A program made the translations under genes and the position numbers. This document shows positions 45,364 through 55,248 of a stretch of 64,000 nt of DNA, piece by piece. Each line of letters opens with the position of its first letter. Within the stretch, counting starts at the first letter, position 1. The notes under the pieces were generated by a model, which did not search any database, was not told the origin of the DNA, and worked only from the letters and a program-made list of their open reading frames with translations. The stretch covers positions 3,286,001 through 3,350,000 of the forward strand of contig NZ_CP145605.1 of assembly GCF_036884255.1 (NCBI RefSeq). Reading direction: 5' to 3'. This DNA is from Paenibacillus tundrae (GTDB taxonomy: Bacteria; Bacillota; Bacilli; Paenibacillales; Paenibacillaceae).

Positions 45364-46837
45364 TAATCTGGCCCCCGTGTCAAGGACACTAAAAAAAGAG
45401 TGGCATTAAAGATTTACGAGGCGAATAATAGATGATTCCTGTATTGAACAGGGGTCATCTTTTTTAATCCCCATTGATATCTGTGGTTGTTGTAATAGCG
45501 AATGTAACGATCGATTTCTTGCTTTAACTCTTGAAGGGAACGGCAACTACGATGATCGACATGGTCCTTCATGTGGCCGAAGAACGATTCTTGGGGAGCA
45601 TTGTCCCAACAGTTCCCGCGTCTGGACATCGACTGGCCTAACCCATTCTTCTTTAACAACTCCTGATAGATGGGACTGGTATAATGGCTGCCCTGATCTG
45701 AGTGGATGAAAGCATCCTTTTGGAGCTTTAGACGTTTCTGTTTCTTGAGAGCGTCAACAGTATCCGTGGCAATGTCTAATGTCAGCCGATGGGATATATT
45801 GTGAGAGAGGACCTCACTTGTTGAGGCATCCAGTATGGTCGACAAATAGGCCATCCCGGATCGGCCGTATGGAAGGTACGTGATATCCGTAAGCAAGGCC
45901 AGACCCGGTATGCCCTTCTTGAAGTCCCTCTGCAGAGTATTGGGTAAGGTTCGGTGTTCCAGCGTAGCTTTGGCCATGCGTTTATAAGGGTTGATTTTTC
46001 TGTGCGGACATACGATGTTAAATTTCTTCATCAATCTACGGATTTTCTTTAGGTTATAGATGACACCAAACTCGTGCTCAAGAATCATCTTGATGGAGCG
46101 TGAGCCCTTCTTGTAACCCCTTCGTTCGAAAGCCTTCTTAATCAGCTTCCCTGCCTCAGCATCCGAACGGACCCGCTCTAAACGTAAATCTGCAGCTTGT
46201 AAGTAGCTGTAATACCCCGAACGAGATACGTTAAGCAATGAGCAGAGGTATCCCGTCATACGTTCCAAGCCTTGATCCACGGCTTCCTTTATGAGCTCGA
46301 ACAACTTAATCTTGCTTAGGTTCATTCCCTTTGCTACCAGCAACCTTTCTTTCGTATCTAGCTTTTTTAGCAGTTCTACTTGAGATTCGAGTAGATGAAT
46401 CCGTGCTTCTTGTTTTGCAATGATTTCTTCCTGCGATAACTCTCTATGTAAAGGGCGACCCGAGGCTTCTTTTCGGGAGTCAGACAACCCAATAATCCCT
46501 CCAAGGTCATAGGCTTTTTTCCAACGTCCGGCAGATTGTTCTACTCGTTTCATTCCAATTACGGTAACATCAAACCCATGAGTTTCAAAGATCTCTCTAG
46601 GTGTCTTTCCCATCATATATTCGTCAATGAATAACTGCTTAAATTCATCTGCATAGGTTATCGCTTTGTCGCTAACATTCCTTACATATCTGTTCTTTGA
46701 TATCTGTTCACGTTCTTCTTCTGTGAATCGCTTCTTGCTCACGATGTAATCCCCTCCATTGCTTCTTCAGTATACAAAAAGGTACCCACAGTCCGCACAC
46801 CTTTTTTCAAAGTGTCCAGTCTATGGGTACCAGTGTA
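45364..46837 (-). mobile_element. IS3-family insertion sequence, 1474 bp, apparently intact
   Basis: The ends begin TAATCTGGCCCCC (left) and, reading inward on the other strand, TACACTGGTACCC (right). After alignment both reach GGACACT followed by an A-rich run, so imperfect ~38-bp inverted repeats are visible. The flanks are AAA on both sides (45361-45363 and 46838-46840), a 3-bp target duplication, which is usual for IS3 elements. Excision restores the gerAB frame, which supports these ends independently. It carries one transposase gene. Confidence 0.85.
45414..46742 (-). CDS. IS3-family transposase, single uninterrupted frame
   Basis: 442 aa. N-terminal HTH (YMMGKTPREIFETHGFDVTV), a leucine-zipper-like helix (EARIHLLESQVELLKKL), then an HTH_21 part (SLLNVSRSGYYSYL) and the rve core. 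The DDE residues are D in LLTDITYLPYG, D in FIHSDQGSHYTS and E in APQESFFGHMKDH. Most IS3 elements encode OrfA and OrfB joined by a -1 frameshift; here both parts are one frame. The C-terminal YNNHRYQWGLKKMTPVQYR is typical. Likely active. Confidence 0.93.
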   Translation of the reverse strand: MSKKRFTEEEREQISKNRYVRNVSDKAITYADEFKQLFIDEYMMGKTPREIFETHGFDVTVIGMKRVEQSAGRWKKAYDLGGIIGLSDSRKEASGRPLHRELSQEEIIAKQEARIHLLESQVELLKKLDTKERLLVAKGMNLSKIKLFELIKEAVDQGLERMTGYLCSLLNVSRSGYYSYLQAADLRLERVRSDAEAGKLIKKAFERRGYKKGSRSIKMILEHEFGVIYNLKKIRRLMKKFNIVCPHRKINPYKRMAKATLEHRTLPNTLQRDFKKGIPGLALLTDITYLPYGRSGMAYLSTILDASTSEVLSHNISHRLTLDIATDTVDALKKQKRLKLQKDAFIHSDQGSHYTSPIYQELLKKNGLGQSMSRRGNCWDNAPQESFFGHMKDHVDHRSCRSLQELKQEIDRYIRYYNNHRYQWGLKKMTPVQYRNHLLFAS

Positions 46838-47857
46838 AAAAAACACCCCCTCCATTTCAAAACTTCTTAGAAGATCAAGTGTAGGAAATGTTCTTGTTGT
46901 AATCCCGCTTAAAGATAAACATCCAACTACCATTACCATGGTAAACGAACAAATCAATGTAACAATCGAAATACTCCAAATTACCGTTTTGGTGCTTTCT
47001 TTCGGGTGGGTCATATAAGCAGTCAGTATTAACATCATTTCGTATCCTGAATAAGATAACACAGCGGGCTGTACTCCCTTCAATACAGGGATAATTCCAT
47101 CACCAAACATAGGCACAAGATTGTTAAATTCAAACAACTTGCTGCTCAACAGAATCCCAACTATAAAAATAATTAATGTGAACGGAAGAGTAATTGTAAT
47201 TAGCCTTATCATGACAGAGAGACCACCTGTTACTGCATAGAGTCCACTCCAAAGAAAAACTATGACTGTGGCCCAATAAGGCGTGCTTTGTAATAAATAC
47301 ATATCAGTAGCTTCTGCCATTACCCTGATTTCCATAGAACTAAGAACAAGAAAATATATTATTATCATTAATCCATAAATATCAGAACCCCGTATTCCTG
47401 TGATACTTCGAGTAAACTCAAATACAGTTTTACCCGGGTATCTCATACTCAAATTTACAACTATAATGCCAATACCAATGACAAAGAATCCGGCTAAAAG
47501 CATGGATATCCAGATATCCGGCGTCTGGGCTGATTTACTCAAAGTACGAGGGAGTATTAATATGCCTGCATTAAACATACAGTTTAAGACAATAATAGCA
47601 GCCTGCATTGTACTTATTTTACCATTGGAAGCTGACATGTTTTTCATTCCCAACTCAAAAAGTGTGATACTTCAGTATGTCCTGAACTGTAAATTATACA
47701 CTTTACACTCCTATTTATTTTCAAGTGTCATCACATTTAAGAACTATAATCTGTGACATAATAATTAAAGTAATCATGTCTTCTCTCATTTATGTCCAAT
47801 TTCCCTCTACTTTATAAAAACAAAAATAGCTACATTTATAACATTATTTCTATAATA

Positions 47858-47881
47858 GAAAAAGCCGCTATTACAGCGACT
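47858..47881 (-). terminator. Terminator of the HxlR regulator gene
   Basis: On the minus strand AGTCGC pairs with GCGGCT (one G-T pair) around TGTAATA, followed by TTTTTCT. It lies 28 bases after the hxlR-type gene stop. Confidence 0.65.
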
Positions 47882-47909
47882 TTAATGACATTTCTTGTAT
47901 CCGAGAAAA

Positions 47910-48233
47910 TTACATATGCTGTAGACCCCAGTTTTGCAATTGTAACAAAATCGGTGTGAGACTATGTCCTTTATCTGTTAGGGAGTATTCGACACGAGGA
48001 GGCATTTCAGCATAAGCAACGCGGGTCACTAGCCCACCTTCTTCAAGCTCACGCAATTGACGCGTAAGTGTGCGATGTGTCACTGTGGAGAGCGATTTTT
48101 GTAGTTCGTTAAACCGTATAATATCTTTATTCAATAAATGGTACAAAATCAGAATTTTCCACTTGCCGCCGATTGCATTGACTGCAAATTCAACCGGACA
48201 AATACTGCAATTTTCCAGTGGTTCGATCTCCAT
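47910..48233 (-). CDS. HxlR-family transcriptional regulator
   Basis: 107 aa winged helix: CSICPVEFAVNAIGGKWKIL at residues ~8-28, then LQKSLSTVTHRTLTRQLREL and GLVTRVAYAEMPPRVEYSLT. The Cys-x-x-Cys near residue 9 could sense electrophiles or oxidants, as in HypR and YodB. It diverges from an NmrA-like oxidoreductase gene over 144 bases, the usual arrangement for a regulator and its target. Homodimer binding to that gap is expected. Confidence 0.85.
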   Translation of the reverse strand: MEIEPLENCSICPVEFAVNAIGGKWKILILYHLLNKDIIRFNELQKSLSTVTHRTLTRQLRELEEGGLVTRVAYAEMPPRVEYSLTDKGHSLTPILLQLQNWGLQHM

Positions 48234-48377
48234 AAGTTTACCTCCAAAAGTATCACAAGAGATACCTAATATCCCGAATGTGCGTACTTACATAAAGTTT
48301 GTGAGTTAGTTATTATAAATATAACATTTAGTTCGATACTGAACAAATAAATGTAACTATAAGGAGCTGTTGTATAT

Positions 48378-49262
48378 ATGGAAACGATATTAGTCTATGG
48401 AGCGTCAGGGGTACAAGGTGGAGCCGTAGCAAGATTGTTAACCTCCAAAGGGGTAGCTGTTCGCACCATTACACGTCATGACAAAAACGTAACGGCATTA
48501 CAAGAGCAAGGTATAGAGGCATTTGTAGGTGATCTGTCTGCACCAGAAACGTTGAAAGATGTTAACAGCGGTGTTAGTAAAGTCTTCTTGAATATGCCTA
48601 TTGAGTATGATACAGCATTAATGAAGCAGCAAATTACAAATGCCGTTGAAGCTGCGCGACAAGCGAACGTGAAATTGATCGTTGTGAATTCGAACGGCTT
48701 TTTACCAGAACAGCCAACCGATACCCAAACGTTGGATGTTAAACGCGAAATGATCGAGTACGTACAACAAAGTGGTATTCCAACTATTTTGGTAAAACCC
48801 ACACTCTATATGGAAAACTTCTTGATTCCGGGTCTGATCAATAATGGAATGCTCTTCTACCCTGTACCAGCAGATAGACCGATCCCATGGATCAGCTCCG
48901 AAGACGCAGCGCAATATCATTATTATGCGCTAACCCATCCTGAACTGGCAGGACAAGTGCTGTTAGCTCCAGGTCCGGAAGCACTTACTGGTGCAGAACT
49001 CGGCGAGCGCTTTACACGAGCGTTGGGACAAGATATAACCTTCAATTCCCTGAACTATGATGATTTTGAAACAGCTCTCTCTCCAGTAATGGGGGCGGAG
49101 CAAGCAGCTGGTATTGGAGGCTTCTATCGTTGGATTGGAGCTAATATTGATTCCCTGAACTATTATGACGTGAAAGATCGCGTGGTTGTCCCTGATCTCC
49201 AACTGACCTCGCTGAAGGATTGGTTGCAACAACCGCATGTAAAAACAATTTTTGGTTCTTAA
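48378..49262 (+). CDS. NmrA-family NAD(P)-binding protein
   Basis: 294 aa. N-terminal Rossmann motif ILVYGASGVQGGAVARLL, then AVRTITRHDKN and FVGDLSAPETL. The C-terminal half has the NmrA-type region (YRWIGANIDSLNYYD). Relatives reduce quinones or aldehydes (the QOR2/YtfG-like group) or only sense redox state. Ribosome site AAGGAG at 48360. Expression is probably controlled by the divergent HxlR protein, fitting an electrophile or oxidative-stress response. Followed by a strong terminator. Confidence 0.82.
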   Translation: METILVYGASGVQGGAVARLLTSKGVAVRTITRHDKNVTALQEQGIEAFVGDLSAPETLKDVNSGVSKVFLNMPIEYDTALMKQQITNAVEAARQANVKLIVVNSNGFLPEQPTDTQTLDVKREMIEYVQQSGIPTILVKPTLYMENFLIPGLINNGMLFYPVPADRPIPWISSEDAAQYHYYALTHPELAGQVLLAPGPEALTGAELGERFTRALGQDITFNSLNYDDFETALSPVMGAEQAAGIGGFYRWIGANIDSLNYYDVKDRVVVPDLQLTSLKDWLQQPHVKTIFGS

Positions 49263-49309
49263 GAATAGATCCAGTAACATCGCTCTAGAATTCGTTGCAA
49301 TAATACTTT

Positions 49310-49351
49310 AATCTCTCAGGGAATGTGCTATAGTACATTCCCTGAGAGATT
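49310..49351. terminator. Bidirectional terminator between the NmrA-like gene and copA
   Basis: AATCTCTCAGGGAATGT pairs perfectly with ACATTCCCTGAGAGATT around GCTATAGT (17-bp stem), then ATTTTA. It serves the plus-strand NmrA-like gene and possibly the convergent copA. Confidence 0.85.
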
Positions 49352-49443
49352 ATTTTATCAGCCACCCTACACTTTATGTTGTCTCTCTCTGAATCAGTCT
49401 TTGGAGCTACAAAACGGAATGACTCACCAGGTTATTAACGTAA

Positions 49444-51972
49444 TTAAAGTTTCATTTTTTGAAGACGTAATGAATTAAGTACAACTGACACACTACTGAA
49501 TGCCATCGCTGCACCAGCCAACCAAGGAGCCAGAAGACCAATGGCAGCAATAGGAATACCTACTACGTTGTATGCGAGCGCCCAAAAAAGATTCTGTTTA
49601 ATATTTCGCATCGTTCTTTTACTTAATTCAATAGCATCTGCAACACTGTTGAGATCTCCGCGCATGAGTGTAACATCCGCAGCCTCTACGGCAACGTCAG
49701 TGCCTGTTCCGATGGCCATGCCGATATTAGACACCGCTAAAGCGGGCGCATCGTTAATCCCATCACCTACCATGGCTACAATCTGCCCCATGTGCTGTAA
49801 TCTCTCTACTTCAGCAGCTTTTTCCTCCGGTTGAATGCCTGCAATGACTGTGGTGATCCCAACTTGGCTTGCAACAGCACGAGCTGTGTGTACGTTGTCA
49901 CCAGTCATTAACACCACTTCGATTCCCATCGCTTGAAGCCGGCTAACCGCTTGTGCAGATGTTTCCTTTACGGTATCCGCAACAGCAACCATTCCAGCCC
50001 ATTCATTGTCTACTGCCACAAGCATTACTGTTTTTCCCTGACCCTCCAGTTCAGACATATAGGCCAATGCTTCTGTAGGAATCTGCACCATAGCATCGGC
50101 TAGTAGTCGGCGTGTTCCAACGAGAATATCCTGGTTGTAACCACGTGCACGTACGCCAGATCCCGGAATATTCTCAAACTGTTCTGGCGTGAACATGATT
50201 TTTATATCTTTGTCTCTGATCCCCTCTATAATCGCTTGGGCGAGAGGATGTTCAGAGCTAGACTCAGCAATCCCAACCCGTTTCAACAGTTCGTTGGTTG
50301 ACCAAGCCGGTGCAGACATTACATCGGTCATAACTGGTTTTCCGTGAGTAACAGTGCCCGTTTTATCGAGAATAACCGTCTGAATGTGTTGCGCAGTCTC
50401 CAAATGCTCCCCACCTTTGAACAAAATACCATATTCGGCAGCACGCCCCGAACCAGCCATTATGGATGTTGGTGTAGCTAAGCCCAATGCGCATGGGCAG
50501 GCAATCACCAAAACTGCAATTGCTCTCTCTAGAGCAGCGCTGAATCCTTCTGAGTTTTCGAAGATCAATGACAATATAAAGGTTACCACAGCTATGCCTA
50601 CGACCACAGGTACGAAAATCCCTGAAATTGAATCAGCTACGCGTTGGATCGGAGCTTTCGATCCTTGTGCTTGTTCCACGATATGGATGATCCGGGATAA
50701 CGCACTATCAGCACCTACCTGAGTTGCGCGAACAACAAGACGTCCGTTTTTGTTCAAGGTTGCACCGGTTACACGATCGCCAAACTTCTTGTCGACAGGC
50801 AGACTTTCTCCCGTTAACATCGACTCGTCTACGGAGGAAGCCCCCTCCTCAACAATTCCATCCACAGGAATCTTCTCTCCAGGCTTCACGATGACCAGAT
50901 CATTAGCGAGTACATATTCGGGAAGAAGTTCTGTCTCCTCACCGTTTCGGAGAACCCGAGCACTTCTCGGAGCCAGTTGCATCAAGCTTTTAATAGATTG
51001 CGCAGATCTTCCTTTAGCCAGAGCCTCCAGCCACTTACCGAGCAATATCAATGTAATCAACACGGCGCTGGTTTCGAAATACAAATTAACAGGTCCCTGA
51101 GTGGCCGTGTTTACAACCTCTGTCATCGGGACGCTTCCTCCATGGTTATGACCAGATGTACCACCGGTACTAGTTAGCGATGTTAGATATAAACTATACA
51201 AGTAAGCCGAACTTGTCCCAAGTGCGACGAGCACATCCATATTGGCGCTTCGATTTTTCAAAGCTTTATATGCACCTTTATAAAATTGAGATCCTAAATA
51301 GAACTGTACGGGCGTTGCAAGCAGCCATTGGAACAGTGGATTCATAAATACATCAGGTACCCATATCCAAGATGTGAACGAGAAATGTGACACCATGGCC
51401 CATAATAAGGGGAAAGAAAGAACGGCTGACAAGATCCACTTCCATTTTTTACGTTGAATCTCCTGTTCCCTCATGTATAGAGCTTCTGTCTCTGTAGCTT
51501 TTATACGTGCTTCAAAACCCAGTTGCCTGATTTTATAAATGAGGTCGGAACCTTTCAGTGTTCCAGCTACAAATTCTACATGCCCTGACTCCAGCGCCAA
51601 GTTTACATTCACACGCGTCACCCCCGGGAGACGACTGAGACCTTTCTCGATGCGTGCTGAGCATGCTGCACAGGTCATACCTGAAATATTCAGGTCAACG
51701 GAAGTCGAAGCTGTTCCGAAGCCTAAGGTATTTATTTTATTGCGAAGGGACTGAATATCTACTAAAGCGGGGTCATACGCTACCGTTGCTTCCTCTGTAG
51801 TTAAATTTACATTCGCCTGTCTCACACCGTTCAAGCGGGTTAGTGCTTTCTCGATCCTGGTTGAGCATGCTGCACAGGTCATACCCGTAATCTGAAGCGT
51901 CGTTTGGCGATTCCCTGCATTGTTTACATTTTCTGGTTGTAGTGAGTTGGGGGTTCTATCAATACTGTCCAT
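49444..51972 (-). CDS. copA: Copper-exporting P1B-type ATPase CopA
   Basis: 842 aa. Two N-terminal heavy-metal domains, each with GMTCAACS(T/A)RIEK (~30 and ~100). The transport site CPC is in [13 protein letters not shown], the phosphorylation site in [21 protein letters not shown] gives the HP motif, and [10 protein letters not shown] the hinge. An insert of Gly/His residues ([12 protein letters not shown]) in an extracellular loop is unusual and could bind metal. It exports Cu(I) from the cytosol at the cost of ATP. No csoR or copZ is adjacent. The gene follows a response regulator by 53 bases with AAGGAG before its start. Confidence 0.93.
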   Translation of the reverse strand: MDSIDRTPNSLQPENVNNAGNRQTTLQITGMTCAACSTRIEKALTRLNGVRQANVNLTTEEATVAYDPALVDIQSLRNKINTLGFGTASTSVDLNISGMTCAACSARIEKGLSRLPGVTRVNVNLALESGHVEFVAGTLKGSDLIYKIRQLGFEARIKATETEALYMREQEIQRKKWKWILSAVLSFPLLWAMVSHFSFTSWIWVPDVFMNPLFQWLLATPVQFYLGSQFYKGAYKALKNRSANMDVLVALGTSSAYLYSLYLTSLTSTGGTSGHNHGGSVPMTEVVNTATQGPVNLYFETSAVLITLILLGKWLEALAKGRSAQSIKSLMQLAPRSARVLRNGEETELLPEYVLANDLVIVKPGEKIPVDGIVEEGASSVDESMLTGESLPVDKKFGDRVTGATLNKNGRLVVRATQVGADSALSRIIHIVEQAQGSKAPIQRVADSISGIFVPVVVGIAVVTFILSLIFENSEGFSAALERAIAVLVIACPCALGLATPTSIMAGSGRAAEYGILFKGGEHLETAQHIQTVILDKTGTVTHGKPVMTDVMSAPAWSTNELLKRVGIAESSSEHPLAQAIIEGIRDKDIKIMFTPEQFENIPGSGVRARGYNQDILVGTRRLLADAMVQIPTEALAYMSELEGQGKTVMLVAVDNEWAGMVAVADTVKETSAQAVSRLQAMGIEVVLMTGDNVHTARAVASQVGITTVIAGIQPEEKAAEVERLQHMGQIVAMVGDGINDAPALAVSNIGMAIGTGTDVAVEAADVTLMRGDLNSVADAIELSKRTMRNIKQNLFWALAYNVVGIPIAAIGLLAPWLAGAAMAFSSVSVVLNSLRLQKMKL

Positions 51973-52025
51973 AAATTTTGGCTCTCCTTATTTGAACGTT
52001 AGCCTTACATGAAATTCTTATCGTT

Positions 52026-52694
52026 TTATTCTGGATGTCTTTTGGACTCCGATACAAGACCCTGTTCCAGTGCGTAACGTGTAAGTTGAACCCGATTTTG
52101 TAACTGCAACTTTTGTAATATGTTTTTCAGATGATTCTTAACCGTGTATTCCGAGATATCACATTTACCTGCAATCTCTTTATTCGTCCATCCAGCTGCC
52201 ACTCCGTATAAAATCTCCAGCTCCCTGGTTGTCAGTTTAACAATGGGCTCCTTGTGTTCGATCACGTTGACTTCCTTCAGAATTTGATAAGCCACGTCCC
52301 TTGACAAGGGAGCTTCCTCGTTAATAATTGAATGTAAGTACTTTAGCCATGTCGAGGGCTCCAGATTTTTAAGCAAATAACCTTGGGCTCCGCGTTTTAG
52401 AGCCTCCAGCAAATGAAGCATATCGTCCGACACGGTTATCATGACAATTTTCACATAAGGAAACGTAAGCTTGATTCTGCGAGTTGCCTCCAGTCCATCC
52501 AAAACGGGCATTTGAATATCCATTAAAATAAGGTCTGGAAGCCACTTTTCCATGAAGTCGATTGCTTCTTGACCGTTAGAGACGATACCGATAACGTTAA
52601 AGTGATCATCCATTTCCATAATCTCACGGATAGCTTCCCTTGCATGTGCGTGATCATCAACAACCAAGACTCTTGTTGTGGTGGTTAATGTCAT
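52026..52694 (-). CDS. NarL/LuxR-type response regulator
   Basis: 222 aa. Receiver domain with the phospho-accepting Asp in LPDLILMDIQMPVLDGLE (~residue 58), acidic pocket VLVVDDHAHARE and switch Lys in YLLKNLEPS. C-terminal LuxR-type HTH LTTRELEILYGVAAGWTNKE, then EYTVKNHLKNILQKLQL. Start overlaps the sensor kinase stop (ATGA), so the pair works together. Because copA follows in the same direction, regulation of copA is possible but not shown. Confidence 0.9.
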   Translation of the reverse strand: MTLTTTTRVLVVDDHAHAREAIREIMEMDDHFNVIGIVSNGQEAIDFMEKWLPDLILMDIQMPVLDGLEATRRIKLTFPYVKIVMITVSDDMLHLLEALKRGAQGYLLKNLEPSTWLKYLHSIINEEAPLSRDVAYQILKEVNVIEHKEPIVKLTTRELEILYGVAAGWTNKEIAGKCDISEYTVKNHLKNILQKLQLQNRVQLTRYALEQGLVSESKRHPE

Positions 52695-53530
52695 GTTAGA
52701 GCCCCCTTGTGAATCTCAACGATCGTCTCTCTGTCCTCTCGATACATGTTCATGATCCATCCCATCTCTTTGCAGCGTTCTTTCATAATACGTAGACCGA
52801 ATTTTCCTTTTTTGGCAAACGGATCGCCATCGAACCCTTTTCCGTTATCCTTAACAGTAACCTTCCAGCTATGGCTCATTCCTATCGCTGTAATTGATCC
52901 TGCTGTAGCAGAAGCATACTTGTTCATGTTGATGAGCGCTTCTCGAATACAGGCTAGCAGTTCAACCTTTTCTTTTTCATCTAGCTGGTGGTCTTTTAAT
53001 TCCCAATGAATATTGATTTGCGTACGTACGTCCTTGGCCATGACATGAACTTGTTCCACAAGTGTTGATGATATTGGCGTGGAGGATTGACTTACATCCC
53101 GATCGAGACGAAGATTGGTGATCGCTTGTCTTACATAACGATTCACTTCATGAATCGTTTTGCGTATGGACAGAATGTTCTGTTCATGCTGCTTCTCATT
53201 ACGTACCTTTTCTAATTTTTCGGCTTTGACTGACAGCAGGAAAAGGGATTGGGCAATCCCGTCGTGAAGCTCACGTGCCAGCTGTTCTCGTGCTTCGAGC
53301 GCAGCTTTTTCGGAGCGTTCAATTTCCAGTTCTTTCTGTATTTTTTCTAAGATACGAAATAGTTGGGTTAATAGTGTGATACTGACGACATACACTAGAA
53401 CCGGCGTTAGCCAATTGCCCAGATCCATCGAGATGTAAGGAAGAAGAAATTGATGTCTGACATATTCCCAGATGGCTACAGTGAAAGTTGGAATGAAAAG
53501 AATCATCCATTTGATTTGTTTATAGTACAT
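52691..53530 (-). CDS. NarX/NreB-type sensor histidine kinase (HisKA_3)
   Basis: 279 aa. Two membrane segments near residues 8-24 and 37-58 (VLVYVVSITLLTQLF), a short coiled-coil, then the dimerisation box ARELHDGIAQSLFLLSVKAE with phospho-accepting His. The ATP-binding end has REALINMNKYASATAG (N box) and KDNGKGFD (G box). There is almost no extracellular sensor region, so the signal is probably sensed in the membrane or by the linker. It signals to the downstream regulator. Good ribosome site GAGGAG. Confidence 0.88.
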   Translation of the reverse strand: MYYKQIKWMILFIPTFTVAIWEYVRHQFLLPYISMDLGNWLTPVLVYVVSITLLTQLFRILEKIQKELEIERSEKAALEAREQLARELHDGIAQSLFLLSVKAEKLEKVRNEKQHEQNILSIRKTIHEVNRYVRQAITNLRLDRDVSQSSTPISSTLVEQVHVMAKDVRTQINIHWELKDHQLDEKEKVELLACIREALINMNKYASATAGSITAIGMSHSWKVTVKDNGKGFDGDPFAKKGKFGLRIMKERCKEMGWIMNMYREDRETIVEIHKGALT

Positions 53531-53571
53531 AGGTAACTCCTCACAATCTGTAATTCAATTTAAGATGGCGA

Positions 53572-54303
53572 TCACTCCGGACTGCGAAACCTATAGCCGT
53601 ATCCCCATAAAGTCTGAATGAACTCATTTCCTTTTGAATATTGGGCAAAAAGCTTTTCGCGCAATCGTTTGATGTGAGTATCAATAGTACGTTGATCATA
53701 AATTTCTTTGTGAGATGACTTCCATACTTGGATAAGCAATTCTTTTCGGGAAAATGCTCTTTCCTGATGTGTAGCGAGAAAATAGAATAAATCGTATTCT
53801 TTTGGCGTCAGATGTACTTCATTATCTTGTACCAAAACACGCCGAGCGGAAGGTTGGATCAGAATCTCATCAATAAGGACCTCGTTGCTTGATGTGCTCT
53901 TAAAGTCATGCATGCTGATTCCTTGTGTGCGAGCCACAATGCTTTGGATACGCAGGACAACTTCCCTAGGGCTGAACGGTTTGGAAACATAATCGTCGGC
54001 TCCTGCCTTGAAACCTTCGATTCGATCCTTTTCTTCGGAATACTCAGACAACATGATGATCGGAATCTCATGATAGTTGTGCTTCATATATTTGCAGATC
54101 TCAATCCCATTCATATCGGCCAACGATAAATCAAGCAACATCAGATCGTAATTTCCATTGTTTAAATAACATTTCTGAATAGCTTGGCCTCCACTGGAGG
54201 CTTCGTCTACAATGAAACCCTCTTTTTCCAAATACCTTCTCATCAGCACTCGAATTCTAGTTTCATGGTCTATCAGTAAAATTTTTTTGTGAATATTTGT
54301 CAC
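53572..54303 (-). CDS. OmpR-type response regulator, ResD/SrrA-like
   Basis: 243 aa with start at GTG 54303 (TNIHKKILLIDHETRIRVLM), because GGAGGGG is six bases upstream; the longest frame adds 20 residues including an ATG inside that ribosome site. Receiver Asp in YDLMLLDLSLADMNGIEI, Lys in DDYVSKPFSPRE, then a winged helix ending DTHIKRLREKLF and WGYGYRF. The KPFSPREVVLRI junction is typical of ResD. No cognate kinase sits next to it; the downstream kinase is of another type. It may add redox or respiratory input to the cluster. Confidence 0.85.
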   Translation of the reverse strand: MTNIHKKILLIDHETRIRVLMRRYLEKEGFIVDEASSGGQAIQKCYLNNGNYDLMLLDLSLADMNGIEICKYMKHNYHEIPIIMLSEYSEEKDRIEGFKAGADDYVSKPFSPREVVLRIQSIVARTQGISMHDFKSTSSNEVLIDEILIQPSARRVLVQDNEVHLTPKEYDLFYFLATHQERAFSRKELLIQVWKSSHKEIYDQRTIDTHIKRLREKLFAQYSKGNEFIQTLWGYGYRFRSPE

Positions 54304-54383
54304 GTGCTTCCCCTCCATTGCATGAACCACAGAACTTGATGTCACAGGTTTACAGAAAATCATAACTGCAGCTGTTCATTAAC

Positions 54384-54446
54384 TGAATGGCTCTGTAGGG
54401 CTATCCGAAACATGTAATATCGTTCAAATGTAACCAAATCATGAAC
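54384..54446 (+). repeat. Dispersed repeat, copy B, upstream of the OmpR-type regulator
   Basis: Shares TGAATGGCTCTG, GCTAT-CGAA, AAATGTA and TGAAC with 44388-44449 in the same order. As it lies 80-140 bases upstream of the regulator start, it may hold a promoter or binding site. Confidence 0.55.
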
Positions 54447-54564
54447 ATAGCTGATAACCAGCTCACAACAAGTCCTAGATATCTAAATGAAAGAATAATG
54501 TAGGATCTGCTACAAAACTGTACGCATCTATCGTTGTTCTCGTGTATTGATTGTTCTTATTGAT

Positions 54565-54622
54565 CAAAAAAGGCCGAAAAGCAGCTTTCTGTGGATAACA
54601 GAAACTGCTTTTCAGCCTTTTT
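54565..54622 (-). terminator. Terminator of the sulfane-sulfur operon
   Basis: On the minus strand AAAAAGGCTGAAAAGCAG pairs with CTGCTTTTCGGCCTTTTTT around a stem of CTG/CAG next to GTTATCCAC. A long stem with T run, about 100 bases after the dsrE stop. Confidence 0.85.
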
Positions 54623-54726
54623 CAAGTAATACAGGTAATGCCATTAAGGAGAGTATATCTTTACGGTTACCCTCTAACTTCTCTAGTACAGTGTCACTTG
54701 GTGTTCTTTGAAAGTAGGAATTGACT

Positions 54727-55227
54727 TTAAATAAATAGGTTATGATTCGCTTGGGATGCTTCTCCCAGATAGTAACCTACACCACCAATTGTAACTTGGT
54801 CTATTAATTCTTCACGTTGAATGCCCATTAAATCCATGGACATTTGGCAGGCTACCAACTCGGCCCCTTGTGCAACGACGGACTCTATCAATTCTTCCAA
54901 AGACGGAACATTATTATTTTTCATCAGGCCACGAATAATCTTTGGACCAACACCATACATATTCATTTTGGACATGCCAAGCTTCTTGCTGCCACGCGGC
55001 AGCATCATATCAAGCATTCGGCCAATCATGGTTTTGGATACAGGCTGCATCTGATGCTTCCGAATAACGTTCAATCCCCAAAAAGTAAAAAACATGGTTA
55101 CCTTGCGTCCGCTGGCTGCTGCTCCATTCGCAATGATAAGAGAGGCAATCGCTTTATCCAGATCTCCGCTGAAGACAACCATCGTGCTAGCGGGATCATG
55201 GCTAGGTGAATCAGAAACGGGTTGCAC
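54727..55227 (-). CDS. DsrE/DsrF-like sulfur-relay protein (possibly cut off from TusA by an amber codon)
   Basis: 166 aa from GTG 55227. DsrE/DrsH-like fold: TMVVFSGDLDKAIASLIIAN, MFFTFWGLNVIRK, MMLPRGSKKLGMSKMNMYG and LVACQMSMDLMG, with the Cys of ACQMSMD as the likely sulfur-carrying residue. These proteins accept persulfide sulfur from TusA-like partners. Upstream, the same frame runs through AVIAKNSVQ back to a TAG and then into the TusA-like gene, so both were probably one fused protein. No good ribosome site precedes GTG 55227, which makes independent translation doubtful. Confidence 0.7.
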   Translation of the reverse strand: MQPVSDSPSHDPASTMVVFSGDLDKAIASLIIANGAAASGRKVTMFFTFWGLNVIRKHQMQPVSKTMIGRMLDMMLPRGSKKLGMSKMNMYGVGPKIIRGLMKNNNVPSLEELIESVVAQGAELVACQMSMDLMGIQREELIDQVTIGGVGYYLGEASQANHNLFI

Positions 55228-55248
55228 TGAATTCTTGGCAATTACAGC

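Larger units (their letters stand above)
45064..47653 (-). pseudogene. gerAB: GerAB-type spore germination permease, split by an insertion sequence
   Basis: The N-terminal ~270 residues lie at 46838-47653 (NCMFNAGILILPRTLSKSAQ, APC-type helices), up to FEMEGVFF. The C-terminal ~99 residues lie at 45064-45363 (ERFELLLLIFWIVQIF to IRKGARIR). Removing the element plus one AAA copy joins the parts in frame as EGVFFERFELLLL, giving ~365 aa, normal for GerAB/GRKB permeases. These sit in the spore inner membrane and take part in nutrient germinant sensing. No gerAA or gerAC partner is seen in the window, so the locus was already incomplete or is reduced. Start uncertain between 47653 (TTG) and 47647 (ATG). 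Confidence 0.85.

Noticed and set aside
54590..54600. TGTGGATAA, an exact DnaA-box complement
   Set aside because: It is the loop side of the terminator hairpin at 54565-54622; a single box with no cluster or unwinding region is not an origin.
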